This document shows positions 28,701 through 36,832 of a stretch of DNA of 64,000 nucleotides, one piece after another. Within the stretch, counting starts at the first letter, position 1. Each line of letters opens with the position of its first letter. This DNA is from Candidatus Sulfurimonas baltica (lineage in GTDB: Bacteria; Campylobacterota; Campylobacteria; Campylobacterales; Sulfurimonadaceae), in assembly GCF_015265455.1 (NCBI RefSeq), contig NZ_CP054492.1, positions 1,488,001 through 1,552,000 of the forward strand. Direction: 5' to 3'. The notes below the pieces were generated by a model. It worked only from the letters and a program-made list of their open reading frames with translations, made no database searches and was not told where the DNA came from. Made by a program: the position numbers and the translations under genes.

Positions 28701-31379
28701 ACTTCAAACACATATGATATCAATGTAAGTGCTGTAAATGACATACCGGTGTTTAGCGGAACATTTGCTGGAACGGCTACAGAAGATATTGGAACGCAAA
28801 GTTCAGGAACAATATCAATAGATGATAATGATACAGGTGAAAATATTTTCCAAGACGTTAACGCTACGGGAACTTATGGAACATTCGTGTTAGATACAAA
28901 TGGTAGCTGGACTTACGATATAAACAGTTCTCTTTCATCTGTGCAAGAGTTAGCTGGTGGAGACATAGGAGTAGATAACTTCATAGTAACGTCAGATGAT
29001 GGAAACGTATCTCAAATTTTTTCAATAAGCATAAGTGGTGTAAACGATGCTCCAACATTCGTAACGGACTTAATCTCGTTTAGCGTTAACGAAGACAACG
29101 GAACCATATCTTATGAATTAAACGCGACGGACATAGAAGGTGAAGACCTTAACATTACAGTTGATTCAAACAATACAGATATATTAACGGTATCTCCTTC
29201 ATGGAGTGGCTTGTTAAATCAAGGTGCATATGATGGAGTTGCGTTAGACTTCAACCTGACTACGGCGCAAGATGCAAATGGACTAGTAAGAATTACCGTT
29301 ATGGTAAATGATGGAGATAAAAACTCCACTACTTTTTATGATGTAAATGTAATGGCCGTTAATGATATGCCAACATTTTCAACAAACCTAATCGCAATTA
29401 CCATAAACGAAGACAACGGAACAATTTCTTATGAACTAAACGCGACTGATGTCGATGCAGATGATCTAAACATTACAGTTGACTCTAACGATACAAGTAT
29501 CATCACGGTAAGTCCTTCATGGAGTGGAGATCAAACCGCAGCGCAATATGCAAGTTTACTTGATTTTAATCTTAGTACGGTGCAACATGCTAATGGAATA
29601 GTACAAATTACAATTACGGCTAATGATGGAATAGTAAGTAGTTCTACTACATATGATATCAATGTAAGTGCTGTAAATGACATACCGGTGTTTAGCGGAA
29701 CATTTGCTGGAACGGCTACAGAAGATATTGGAACGCAAAGTTCAGGAACAATATCAATAGATGATAATGATACAGGTGAAAATATTTTCCAAGACGTTAA
29801 CGCTACGGGAACTTATGGAACATTCGTGTTAGATACAAATGGTAGCTGGACTTACGATATAAACAGTTCTCTTTCATCTGTGCAAGAGTTAGCTGGTGGA
29901 GACATAGGAGTAGATAACTTCATAGTAACGTCAGATGATGGAAACGTATCTCAAATTTTTTCAATAAGCATAAGTGGTGTAAACGATGCTCCAACATTCG
30001 TAACGGACTTAATCTCGTTTAGCGTTAACGAAGACAACGGAACCATATCTTATGAATTAAACGCGACGGACATAGAAGGTGAAGACCTTAACATTACAGT
30101 TGATTCAAACAATACAGATATATTAACGGTATCTCCTTCATGGAGTGGCTTGTTAAATCAAGGTGCATATGATGGAGTTGCGTTAGACTTCAACCTGACT
30201 ACGGCGCAAGATGCAAATGGACTAGTAAGAATTACCGTTATGGTAAATGATGGAGATAAAAACTCCACTACTTTTTATGATGTAAATGTAATGGCCGTTA
30301 ATGATGCTCCGGTATGGCTTGCTATGAGTAATATTGCTGTTTATCAAGACTTTTCAGAAACAAATATTACCTTAGGGGTAAGTGACGTTGACAATTCGAA
30401 TCTAACTTATAGTGCAGTTGTAGATGATCCATCACTTATAAAAGATGTAACTTTCTCATCTAATATCATGACAATAATCTCGCAGGATACACCAGTAGCA
30501 GGAGATACAAATATTACTGTTTATGCTTCTGATAACGACTTTAACATTTCAAGAGAGTTTAACTTCTTCATTTTACCTATTGATGATGGCCAAGATGTAA
30601 TGGAAAATAATATTACGGTTACCAAAGATGAAAATAGTACGACTATAACATTAGGTGTGGCTCCTGGATTAAGTATGAAGACTATAGATGATGTCAATGG
30701 AACAGTTGCCCATGAAGTAACCATCTCAGGTGTTTCAGTAAGTGCAGTATCTGAGTTGAACACTTCAGTGGTAGAGTTTATGCAATCAGGTGTACGCACT
30801 ACATATAGTGATGTAAATGTTTCACTAGAAGTAAACGCGACACTAACTGGTAAAGCTACACATGAGATGACTAATACTCTTTCAGGTGCCATAACTAGAG
30901 CAATATCTGAATTTATTGGGGCAGTAACTAGAGTTTATAGAGATATAAATAATGAAGTAGAGATACTAACTTCTGTCGCTGTTAATGCAAACAGTACAGT
31001 ATCAGTAACTGCAAAAGCAGATGGAACAGCTACACATAAAGTAGTGTTTTCAGGTAAAGAATCAATTGTAGACTCGAATGTTACTGGTGCAAGTACAATC
31101 ATTAAAACAACAGGTGATGTAGAAACGACTGCAGGCCAAGTAGATGATGGAAATGGCTACGACATAAAAGCAGTAGCTATAACTAAGCCAGATGGTAAAA
31201 CAACTACCAAATTTATAAAAGTTTCACAAAGTGATGCTAACGATGTAAGTACAAGTGGAAACACACTACATATAAACAGTGCATTTACTCTTGGAAATAG
31301 TGTTAACATTTTAGAGGTTGGTGGAGTTCTTTACATTCAAGTAACAACACCACTTGCTGAAAATCTAGTAGTAGAGTAA
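25761..31379 (+). CDS. large secreted surface protein with GLUG and cadherin/VCBS-like repeats
   Basis: I place the start at ATG 25761, which has AAAGGAAT 8 bases upstream; an in-frame ATG at 25728 lacks one. A signal peptide ends near AYA at about residue 40. Two large units follow, each starting with a GTPYEIATLDNLYWIS-like segment and containing GLUG-type repeats (GQGHTISNLF, GGHTISNLY). From about residue 900 come roughly six cadherin/VCBS-like units with NEDNGTISYE and AVNDAPTF signatures, rich in D and N for calcium. A 657-bp block (28710-29366) is repeated at 29649-30305 without any difference I could find. The C-terminal 300 residues are Thr/Val-rich. No classical autotransporter barrel is seen. 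A lipoprotein and a barrel protein follow within 16 bases each, suggesting a joint surface role such as adhesion. Confidence 0.85.
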   Translation: MRTMVLFTNLKEKSKNACKLFFQVSALLLFFNTDAYAVAPTAVAPAAGDGSSGTPYEIATLDNLYWISQTQGVWSKTGCSGGPCNFKQTADINASTTNEIVGGEGWSSIGYANNTGLTTWFYGNYDGQGHTISNLFADNNTTLYEVALFGRIRESTIQNIVLKDFSITRGEGTYDTVKSSIAIAIGSAYSSTVSDINISGGTLTFNDLTSGKGHVAPLIAYSNGTSVSNCHSSANVEVSGLNAAGASVGGLLGYVEDSYDPYTFSITNSSATGNVTHNTPSNAQVTNIGGFTGEFSIAWNTAVVSQNFSSGTITTGNANDDSYVGGFVGRVDGTVELKDNYTIGTIVLSDTGTIAAGFVGYIYSTAIFRRNYAATTIASNSDGGFGGIIYNLTADPVFDNNFWDTDTTNNATGVGGEASDSNVTGKTTAEMKTPSTFTGAGWDFEVEIANGTANIWDMDNINGTINNGYPFLAWENGTSVSYKVIPTAEAPSGTGTSGDPYQIATLNNLVWVSENSSSWDGKYFTQTTDINASNLQNITGGLTPIGNLANSFIGHYDGGGHTISNLYINKSVQYIGLFGHIGYLNNDASVKHLNIQDANITGNMPNQYSNGLGILAGHVNDNQKTIVFEDVNVTGGSLTLASVDTAYSKVGALIGSASNTISVDNCNVSATIVSQDTTLTNKIGGLIGELNSDNTVVTNITRSSSAGSITTTDTAKQTVGGFIGEILSKNRIKESFTTTTINSNGYAVGGFIGAFSYSNTYISDSYSKNGITTTAVRSGGFYGYIVASTVAQNFENTYAASTVAGTLGGGFGGYVSSSTAPTFADSYWDTDLSGTTNGYYNTNVVNLVGKTTAEMKVEPTFTGFDFSTVWDTNSSINDTYPYLLWLPNTAPTYTINLSAISINEDNGTISYEINATDTDSDDLNITVDSNDTSIMMVSPSWTGNQTAAQYANSLDFNLTTVNHAYGSVQITVSVNDGTVTTSNTYDINVSAVNDIPVFSGTFAGTATEDIGTQSSGTISIDDNDTGENIFQDVNATGTYGTFVLDTNGSWTYDINSSLSSVQELAGGDIGVDNFIVTSDDGNVSQIFSISISGVNDAPTFVTDLISFSVNEDNGTISYELNATDIEGEDLNITVDSNNTDILTVSPSWSGLLNQGAYDGVALDFNLTTAQDANGLVRITVMVNDGDKNSTTFYDVNVMAVNDMPTFSTNLIAITINEDNGTISYELNATDVDADDLNITVDSNDTSIITVSPSWSGDQTAAQYASLLDFNLSTVQHANGIVQITITANDGIVSSSTTYDINVSAVNDIPVFSGTFAGTATEDIGTQSSGTISIDDNDTGENIFQDVNATGTYGTFVLDTNGSWTYDINSSLSSVQELAGGDIGVDNFIVTSDDGNVSQIFSISISGVNDAPTFVTDLISFSVNEDNGTISYELNATDIEGEDLNITVDSNNTDILTVSPSWSGLLNQGAYDGVALDFNLTTAQDANGLVRITVMVNDGDKNSTTFYDVNVMAVNDAPVWLAMSNIAVYQDFSETNITLGVSDVDNSNLTYSAVVDDPSLIKDVTFSSNIMTIISQDTPVAGDTNITVYASDNDFNISREFNFFILPIDDGQDVMENNITVTKDENSTTITLGVAPGLSMKTIDDVNGTVAHEVTISGVSVSAVSELNTSVVEFMQSGVRTTYSDVNVSLEVNATLTGKATHEMTNTLSGAITRAISEFIGAVTRVYRDINNEVEILTSVAVNANSTVSVTAKADGTATHKVVFSGKESIVDSNVTGASTIIKTTGDVETTAGQVDDGNGYDIKAVAITKPDGKTTTKFIKVSQSDANDVSTSGNTLHINSAFTLGNSVNILEVGGVLYIQVTTPLAENLVVE
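28710..29366 (+). repeat. 657-bp internal repeat, copy 1
   Basis: This in-frame block encodes two repeat units (from YDINVSAVND to VNVMAVND). It recurs at 29649-30305, offset 939 bp, with the same codons throughout. Recombination between copies would delete or add 939 bp (313 residues) without changing the frame. Confidence 0.85.
29649..30305 (+). repeat. 657-bp internal repeat, copy 2
   Basis: This is the second copy of the block at 28710. The units between the copies, and those outside, are similar in protein but differ in codons, which shows that the exact match is a recent duplication or gene conversion and not simple domain similarity. Confidence 0.85.
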
Positions 31380-31388
31380 GGAGATAAC

Positions 31389-31682
31389 ATGAAAAAATAT
31401 ATGATTACATTAACAGTAGTTTTTTTAACAGTATGGTTTACATCTTGTAGTGATGAAGGTGATGCCTCTTTTAAGAATGGTGTAACAGTCATCTCTCTAG
31501 TAGGTGTGGACTGTGTGACAACACCAACTAGTACAGATATAGCTAACTATACAACACTACTAAGTGGTGACACGATAGTAAAGGATGATGATAATGCGAC
31601 TATAAGTATCTACCATGATGCTAATGGAACAAAAAAGATCTGTCTGATCAATAATGGTAGCTCAGCGCATTTACTAAGATAA
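31389..31682 (+). CDS. small predicted lipoprotein
   Basis: The 97-residue protein begins MKKYMITLTVVFLTVWFTSC, an export signal ending in a lipobox-like FTSC with the Cys at residue 20. The mature part is short, with two further Cys (VDCVTTP, KKICLI) that could form a disulfide. AAGGAG 6 bases upstream supports the start. It follows the large surface protein by 9 bases and precedes the barrel protein by 13, so all three are probably cotranscribed. No family recognised. Confidence 0.75.
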   Translation: MKKYMITLTVVFLTVWFTSCSDEGDASFKNGVTVISLVGVDCVTTPTSTDIANYTTLLSGDTIVKDDDNATISIYHDANGTKKICLINNGSSAHLLR

Positions 31683-31695
31683 AAAGGGGATTACA

Positions 31696-32289
31696 ATGAA
31701 AAATAAGTTATTTAAAACAGTATCAGTTTGTGCATTACTTCTTAGTAGTTCACTTCTTGCACAAGACTATAAGTTTATAGCAGGAGGTTCTTTAGGCTAT
31801 ACTAGTTTAAATGTAGAACAAACTGATAAGGTCGGTTCTATGATACTTGGAAGTACACTCGAAAACACTGGATACAATGCAGAGCTAAGAGTCGGAGTCA
31901 AGTACAGAGACTACCTACAATTAACAGTGAATTATCAAAGTGTCGCAATGGATGATACTAATGAGAATAATGTTTATCTAGGGATAGATTATCTATTTGC
32001 AAACTATAAAAAAATGACTCCTTATATAGGAGGAAATTTAGGAAGTTCTACTCTTACATGGTCAAAAAATCCTATAAATACTAAAGATAACGACTCTACC
32101 TCAGGTACTCTTTTATTAGGTGCTAGACTCGGGGTCCTTTACCCTTTAACAGATGATTTTGACTTGAGTTTAGAGTACATGTACAACTATGCCAAACATA
32201 CTACACAGTTAGAATCTGGAAGTGCAAAAACTGAACTCGTTCATAGCTCTGCTAACAATCTTAATCTTGGTGTTAGATACACTTTTTAA
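31696..32289 (+). CDS. outer membrane beta-barrel protein
   Basis: The 197-residue protein has a signal peptide ending LLAQ, alternating strands (YKFIAGGSLGYTSLNVE, YLQLTVNYQSVAMDD, TSGTLLLGARLGVLYPL, DLSLEYMYNYA) and a C-terminal strand NLGVRYTF with terminal Phe, the BAM recognition end. Size fits an eight-strand OmpA/OprF-like barrel without a periplasmic domain. AAAAGGGG upstream is a strong start signal. It is the third gene of the surface-protein operon and could anchor or export the large protein; that is inference. Confidence 0.85.
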   Translation: MKNKLFKTVSVCALLLSSSLLAQDYKFIAGGSLGYTSLNVEQTDKVGSMILGSTLENTGYNAELRVGVKYRDYLQLTVNYQSVAMDDTNENNVYLGIDYLFANYKKMTPYIGGNLGSSTLTWSKNPINTKDNDSTSGTLLLGARLGVLYPLTDDFDLSLEYMYNYAKHTTQLESGSAKTELVHSSANNLNLGVRYTF

Positions 32290-32436
32290 GTGTGTCTAAT
32301 GTTAGCACTTCAATCATTAATTAAAATATATGAAGTAAATGATGAAGCTAAAACTAAAATAAGCACTACAAACTGTACTAATTCCTGTAAAAAGAAATGC
32401 TAAAATCAAGTTATTCATCTTTTACATCGATAAATT

Positions 32437-32468
32437 GTTCCAAAATCAGTAGAGACTGTGAAAGAACT
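32437..32468. repeat. isolated IS1182-like left end with its target flank
   Basis: GTTCC at 32437 through AAAGAACT at 32468 matches 3243-3274 with one difference. It comprises the 15-base target flank ending AGTA and the 17-base left inverted end. The sequence then changes abruptly to the IS3 element. It looks like the stump of an IS1182 copy removed when the IS3 element arrived or by later deletion. Confidence 0.6.
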
Positions 32469-32508
32469 ATGGAATGGTAACTTAAATTCATACACTTTTT
32501 TATAAATT

Positions 32509-33375
32509 CTAAGCAACCATTTCCATTTGTAACACTTTGTTTATTTCTTCAAATTTAACAGGTGATAAGTTTCCAAGATAACTATGTGATCTGACTCTGT
32601 TATAATGAAATTCTATATATTCAAATATCTCTTGTTTTGCCTGCCTCTTCGTATAAAAATATGTCTGATACACTAAATCACTTTTGAGTGTTTTAAAGAA
32701 GCTCTCAGCCACTGCATTATCCCAGCAGTTGCCTTTTCTGCTCATGCTTTGAATTATAGAGTGTTTTTCCAATAAATCTTTATGTGCATAAGAAGCATAT
32801 TGACTCCCTCTATCTGTGTGCCATAGTAACCCTTCGGAAGGGTTTCTATGCTTAATAGCCATGCTTAAGGCATCATTTACAAGTGAAACTTTCATAGTGT
32901 CATCCATAGACCAACCGACAACTTTTCTTGAGTATAAATCAATCACAGTAGCCAGATAGAGCCAACCTTCACCTGTATGGATATATGTAATATCTCCTAC
33001 ATATTTTTCATCTGGAGCAGATGCATAAAAATCCATGTTTAGGAGATTAGGAGCTATTGGTAAGTTATGATTAGAATCTGTCGTATTTTTATATCTTCTT
33101 TTCATGTTCACTTTTAGACCCAGTTCTTTCATGATACTGGAGATACGCTTTCTTGATACTAATACACCGTAGAGTTCTTTTAGTTTGTCTTGAATTCTTC
33201 TTGTGCCATAGTTTTTTCTACCTTGAATAAATATAACTTCAATCAAATCATTGAGTTGCTCGTCTACTTTTTTAGTAATGCATCCAGTTTTTATCCAATG
33301 ATAATAAGATGTCCTATCTACCTTGAGCACTTTACTCATAAGATTAATACTAAAACTTTTTCTATGTTCATACAT
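32509..33375 (-). CDS. IS3-family transposase OrfB (rve integrase domain)
   Basis: The 288-residue reading frame has the HTH_21 region (RKNYGTRRIQDKLKELYG) and the DDE core, with the first Asp in YVGDITYIHTGEGWLYL, the second in LLWHTDRGSQYAS, and the Glu in NCWDNAVAESFFKTLK. The C-terminal YNRVRSHSYLGNLSPVKFEE is typical. The frame is open upstream of its ATG as far as the slippery site, so the active product is probably the OrfA-OrfB fusion made by a -1 frameshift. Confidence 0.92.
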   Translation of the reverse strand: MYEHRKSFSINLMSKVLKVDRTSYYHWIKTGCITKKVDEQLNDLIEVIFIQGRKNYGTRRIQDKLKELYGVLVSRKRISSIMKELGLKVNMKRRYKNTTDSNHNLPIAPNLLNMDFYASAPDEKYVGDITYIHTGEGWLYLATVIDLYSRKVVGWSMDDTMKVSLVNDALSMAIKHRNPSEGLLWHTDRGSQYASYAHKDLLEKHSIIQSMSRKGNCWDNAVAESFFKTLKSDLVYQTYFYTKRQAKQEIFEYIEFHYNRVRSHSYLGNLSPVKFEEINKVLQMEMVA

Positions 33376-33386
33376 CCAGGCGTACT

Positions 33387-33686
33387 TTATAGAACTTCTT
33401 TGGCGAAGTACGCGGTCGCCTTTTTTAAAATGTCACGCTCTTGCTTTAAAAGCTTTACCTCTCGTCTGAGGCGTTTATTCTCTTCATCTAGTGTCTCTGT
33501 TGAAGATGATGTATTTACAACTCTCATTGGTATTCTATGCTCTTTTTTATAACTGCTCATCCAGTTATATAAAGTCTTTACATGTATATCTAAATCAGCT
33601 GCTATCTTTGAGACACTCTCGTTATTATTAAGTATTAATTGAATTGTGGAATCTTTAAATTCTTTGGTGTATTTACTAGTTCTCAT
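33387..33686 (-). CDS. IS3-family OrfA (HTH protein)
   Basis: The 99-residue protein has a helix-turn-helix (NESVSKIAADLDIHVKTLYNW) followed by a leucine-zipper-like coiled coil (LDEENKRLRREVKLLKQERDIL). It ends AYFAKEVL. It binds the element's ends and, after frameshifting at AAAAAAG, supplies the N terminus of the OrfAB transposase. Confidence 0.9.
   Translation of the reverse strand: MRTSKYTKEFKDSTIQLILNNNESVSKIAADLDIHVKTLYNWMSSYKKEHRIPMRVVNTSSSTETLDEENKRLRREVKLLKQERDILKKATAYFAKEVL
33420..33426 (-). other. programmed -1 frameshift slippery heptamer
   Basis: On the minus strand the heptamer A AAA AAG lies in the OrfA frame at the LKK codons. Slipping back one base continues as KKGDRVLRQRSSIKYAWMYEH, straight into OrfB. 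This is the usual arrangement in IS150-type elements. Confidence 0.7.
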
Positions 33687-33759
33687 GGACTACCTTTATT
33701 CGTTTTATTTTAACTTAGAATTATTTAAATTCTATGTATGAAATAAGGTTACCACTCCA

Positions 33760-34343
33760 CCCTCTGTAGGTTCATCTACTACTACAAAAGTAAAAGCATT
33801 ACCATCAGCGTCTGCACCAGTTAATTGACCTGTTACATTTGCCGGATTATCTTCCATGGCTACATTGATACCATCTTCTGCGGTTGGAGCAAAGTCATTT
33901 AAATCATCTGAGAATTCTATTGCCGAACCAATCCCATCTGCACCCAAAACTCCAGAATTTGAACCTCTTTCAAAACCTTGCACACTGGAGTCGGCAACGA
34001 CATCAATTGGAATAAATGCAGAACTTGGATCTATACCTTCTTCTCCGGCCGCTGTTTCCAATAAGTCCATAAGATTCTCATCACTAGCAATGCTATCCAT
34101 GGCATCAATACCAGCTATAACTGAGCCGTCAGCTAAAACTCTAAATATACCATCATAAGCAGTTGCCTCGGGAAGTGCTGTATACTTAATCTGAAATAGT
34201 GCCTTAGGATCACCACTTACTATCTGCTCACCCTCATACATGAGCCCATCATATGCAGTATCACGAATAACACCATCCAAACCAACAATTTTCACATTAC
34301 CAAGTGATACTTGTATCTGTCCTATTACTTTACCTGTAGACAT
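33760..34343 (-). pseudogene. N-terminal stump of a LapA-like RTX/VCBS adhesin
   Basis: The start is ATG 34343 with GGGGGTG upstream, giving MSTGKVIGQIQVSLGNVKIV and then DGVIRDTAYDGLMYEGEQIVSG. This resembles the N-terminal retention module of LapA-type giant adhesins secreted by type 1 systems. A spacer and the first Ig/VCBS-like repeat (TAEDGINVAMEDNPANVTGQ, ADADGNAFTF) follow. Coding is cut at DEPTEGG by the IS3 element, and the frame closes at 33732 inside the IS. Full-length members run to thousands of residues, so most of the gene, and probably adjacent secretion genes, are missing here. Confidence 0.75.
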
Positions 34344-34525
34344 CTCACACCCCCATAAAATATAATAATTTTTAAATGTTAACATAAGTGATATAATATG
34401 TAAATAGTACTTTGGTATTAAAATATTTTTATTTATTTGTTTATATTATTATTTGAATTTAAAAAGTGTGGTTTTATGCTCGAAATTTTGATTATATTAT
34501 GCAAAAATTATTGTAGAATTTCAAG

Positions 34526-34915
34526 ATGATAAATGATTTGGTTTTAAACTACATACTTCTTTTTGTTTTTCTTGAAGCTTATGAAATAAGCTGGCAAAAA
34601 GCACCTAGCATTATGGGTATGATTATACGCATGAATAAATATTATTCTAGAAATGTATTGCTGTTTTTAATAATGCAGCCAACATTTATATTTGCAATAT
34701 GTTTTGCAATATTAAGCAACTACAACACTTTTGCAATGATTTTACTTTTTATTAAAACTGTAGATATAGCGACAAAAATAGTTCTAATAGAACAAGTATT
34801 TACAAAAAGAGAACTTTCTCAAGATTTGACCCTTATACTTTTAGCACCAATAAATAACTTTTTGCCTTATATTGGACTTTTTATATACCCTCTCTTAATA
34901 ATATTATCTATCTAG
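34526..34915 (+). CDS. conserved-looking integral membrane protein, hypothetical
   Basis: The 129-residue protein has four hydrophobic segments (about 7-20, 44-62, 66-85, 102-128) and short polar loops including EISWQKAPSIMGMIIRM and FTKRELSQDL. No signal peptide cleavage site or known family is evident. It overlaps the 3' end of the convergent minus-strand gene by 12 bases. AT-rich sequence without genes separates it from the adhesin stump. Confidence 0.65.
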   Translation: MINDLVLNYILLFVFLEAYEISWQKAPSIMGMIIRMNKYYSRNVLLFLIMQPTFIFAICFAILSNYNTFAMILLFIKTVDIATKIVLIEQVFTKRELSQDLTLILLAPINNFLPYIGLFIYPLLIILSI

Positions 34916-36151
34916 GTCAGAATAGCTTCTTTTAACTTGAGCCTGTTTAGCCAAAAATTGAACACTTTTTGATATATCTTCACTTGCGATATTGTAATGC
35001 TTGTGTAATTTTTCAAGAGAGTTATCTATCCTTACTGTAAGTTCTACTGTCAAAGATTCCATCTGCTCTTTCACACTATTAATCTCGTTAAGTTGAGCTA
35101 TTTTAAGATCATTTACAATCAGACTTAATTGTGATTGTGATTTTACATACTCACCTTTTACAATTTCTATATCACTTACAAGCTCTTTTATACTTCCATA
35201 GAGGTCATGTAAAGAACTATTTTGTCCCTCTAATACACTCATCTTTTTTGATGATAAAATCATTTGCTTCATTATCATCTCACTCTGTTCTTTAATAGCG
35301 CTGAGCTTACTTTCACCCTCATATAAAGATGTAGCAACGCCTTCAGTATGTGATTTAAGTGATAAAATCTGCTTTTCGAATGGTTTCGTTACATGTGAGA
35401 GCTGTTCAATCGTTTGATTGGTAATATTATTTGCTATTGTTTGCGAAATATTACCAATACTCTCTAGGTTATACTTCATCTCTTCTATATCTTTTATCAT
35501 ATCATATCTACTCTCTACAGCTTTTTCAAGTGTACTTTTAACTTTGTTAAAGTGGTCTTGTTCAGCAATTCTAAGAATATCTATGTGTTTATGTACAACA
35601 TCATCCAAAGATGGTAGTTGAACTTCTGTGAAATTAGTAAATGATTTTGAGACATCTTTGTGCCACTCGTCCATCTCTAAAAATTTATCTAAAAACTTGC
35701 CTTGATTTATCTGTATTGCATCTAGTGCTTTTATATCTTGCTTGAACTTTTCTCTTATTTCTTGCTGAGACTCTCTATCTTCATCTTTGTTTAAAATCAT
35801 TTTCTTTTCAAGCTCAGATGCAAATTCTTTTAGCTGTGTTATTTGTTCTATCAAAGCTTTTGTAAACTCAAATTGTGTTTTTTCAAGCTGAGATTGCTTT
35901 GTTTGGTGAAATATATTCATAACAATATAAAGTAACATGGAGATCAACAAAGGAAAAAAGCTCTCCTTCATTACATTGAGTGTATCAATAACTTCAGGAT
36001 GTATTATGAAATGCACGAGGCTGCTAACAGCTCCTATTCCTATCATAATCGGCGCATAATTTATCTTATTTGGTTGTTTTAATATAGAAATTTGTCTTAA
36101 AAAGAGTAGTGCCATAAACGCATAAGCAAGTAGTAAATCAGCATCAAACAC
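34904..36151 (-). CDS. membrane-anchored coiled-coil protein, hypothetical
   Basis: The 415-residue protein has three to four N-terminal helices (residues ~5-20, 33-50, 63-82) and then a cytoplasmic or periplasmic region of about 320 residues that is mostly long coiled coil (KTQFEFTKALIEQITQLKEFASELEKKM; EGQNSSLHDLYGSIKELVSDIE). There is no catalytic motif, HAMP or methyl-accepting signature, so it is not a chemoreceptor despite the shape. It starts 44 bases downstream of the neighbouring HAD gene's stop and may be the last gene of the hemH operon. Confidence 0.75.
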   Translation of the reverse strand: MFDADLLLAYAFMALLFLRQISILKQPNKINYAPIMIGIGAVSSLVHFIIHPEVIDTLNVMKESFFPLLISMLLYIVMNIFHQTKQSQLEKTQFEFTKALIEQITQLKEFASELEKKMILNKDEDRESQQEIREKFKQDIKALDAIQINQGKFLDKFLEMDEWHKDVSKSFTNFTEVQLPSLDDVVHKHIDILRIAEQDHFNKVKSTLEKAVESRYDMIKDIEEMKYNLESIGNISQTIANNITNQTIEQLSHVTKPFEKQILSLKSHTEGVATSLYEGESKLSAIKEQSEMIMKQMILSSKKMSVLEGQNSSLHDLYGSIKELVSDIEIVKGEYVKSQSQLSLIVNDLKIAQLNEINSVKEQMESLTVELTVRIDNSLEKLHKHYNIASEDISKSVQFLAKQAQVKRSYSDLDR

Positions 36152-36194
36152 ATCAAGTCCTTGTTATAATATGCATATATTCTATCATAAAAAT

Positions 36195-36824
36195 TTATAA
36201 AACAATATCTAATATCTCTTTTGGATTACTTATGACCAAGCTATGATTACTTTTTGGACTAAATCCCCAAGTTGCAAAAATTGAATCTATGCCAGCACTT
36301 TTTGCACTTAGCATATCTTTTGAATTATCACCGACCATCCAGGCCTTATGACTGCCCTTGTCAAATCCATAAAACTTTAAAATATTTTCGAGCATCTCTG
36401 GGTTTGGTTTTGAAATAGCCACCTTATCTGCTCCTATAATCACATCAAAAAGCTCATAAACTCCCAAATGCTTTAACATTCTAAGAGCAAATGGAGTTGG
36501 AGCATTTGTAGCTACAGAAATTTTTATTCCATTATTAACCAACTCAAGAAGCATATCTTTTATCCCATCATAAAGATATGGATTTTGTATACACTGAATA
36601 GCATAATGAACTTCAAAAGCATTTTTATCTCTCTCATGATAAACTTCAGTATCATAAAAAAGTTTAGGTAAATTTCTAACCTCCATATTTATAGCTTCAA
36701 CTATAAACTCTTCACTAAGAGGAGGTAGATTGTAGTGTGATTCTCTTATATGATTTATAGAGATAGTAATATCTTTTTTTGAATCCAACAGAGTACCATC
36801 CATGTCAAAGATAACAACTTTCAT
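36195..36824 (-). CDS. HAD-family hydrolase, phosphoglycolate phosphatase-like
   Basis: The 209-residue protein has HAD motif I FDMDGTLLDS at residues 5-14, motif II VATNAPT near residue 103, Lys in KVAISKPNPEM, and motif III/IV MVGDNSKDMLSAKSAG. The C1-type helical cap (residues 15-85) places it with phosphoglycolate and pyrophosphate phosphatases of the Gph/PpaX type. The substrate cannot be fixed by sequence. It lies 8 bases downstream of hemH. Confidence 0.88.
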   Translation of the reverse strand: MKVVIFDMDGTLLDSKKDITISINHIRESHYNLPPLSEEFIVEAINMEVRNLPKLFYDTEVYHERDKNAFEVHYAIQCIQNPYLYDGIKDMLLELVNNGIKISVATNAPTPFALRMLKHLGVYELFDVIIGADKVAISKPNPEMLENILKFYGFDKGSHKAWMVGDNSKDMLSAKSAGIDSIFATWGFSPKSNHSLVISNPKEILDIVL

Positions 36825-36832
36825 AAACTACC

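Larger units (their letters stand above)
32470..33759 (-). mobile_element. IS3-family insertion sequence (IS150-like)
   Basis: The ends were set by a 26-base imperfect inverted repeat beginning TGGAATGGTAAC on the left and TGGAGTGGTAAC on the right complement (22 of 26 bases match by eye). The 1290-bp size and two overlapping orfs fit IS3. No target duplication was found: the left flank is an IS1182 stump and the right flank is an adhesin gene, which points to a deletion next to the element. Confidence 0.75.

Noticed and set aside
33732-33759. Native C terminus VVTLFHT of the adhesin fragment
   Set aside because: These codons lie within the IS3 inverted end, so the stop is an insertion artefact, although VVTL by chance resembles a VCBS strand.
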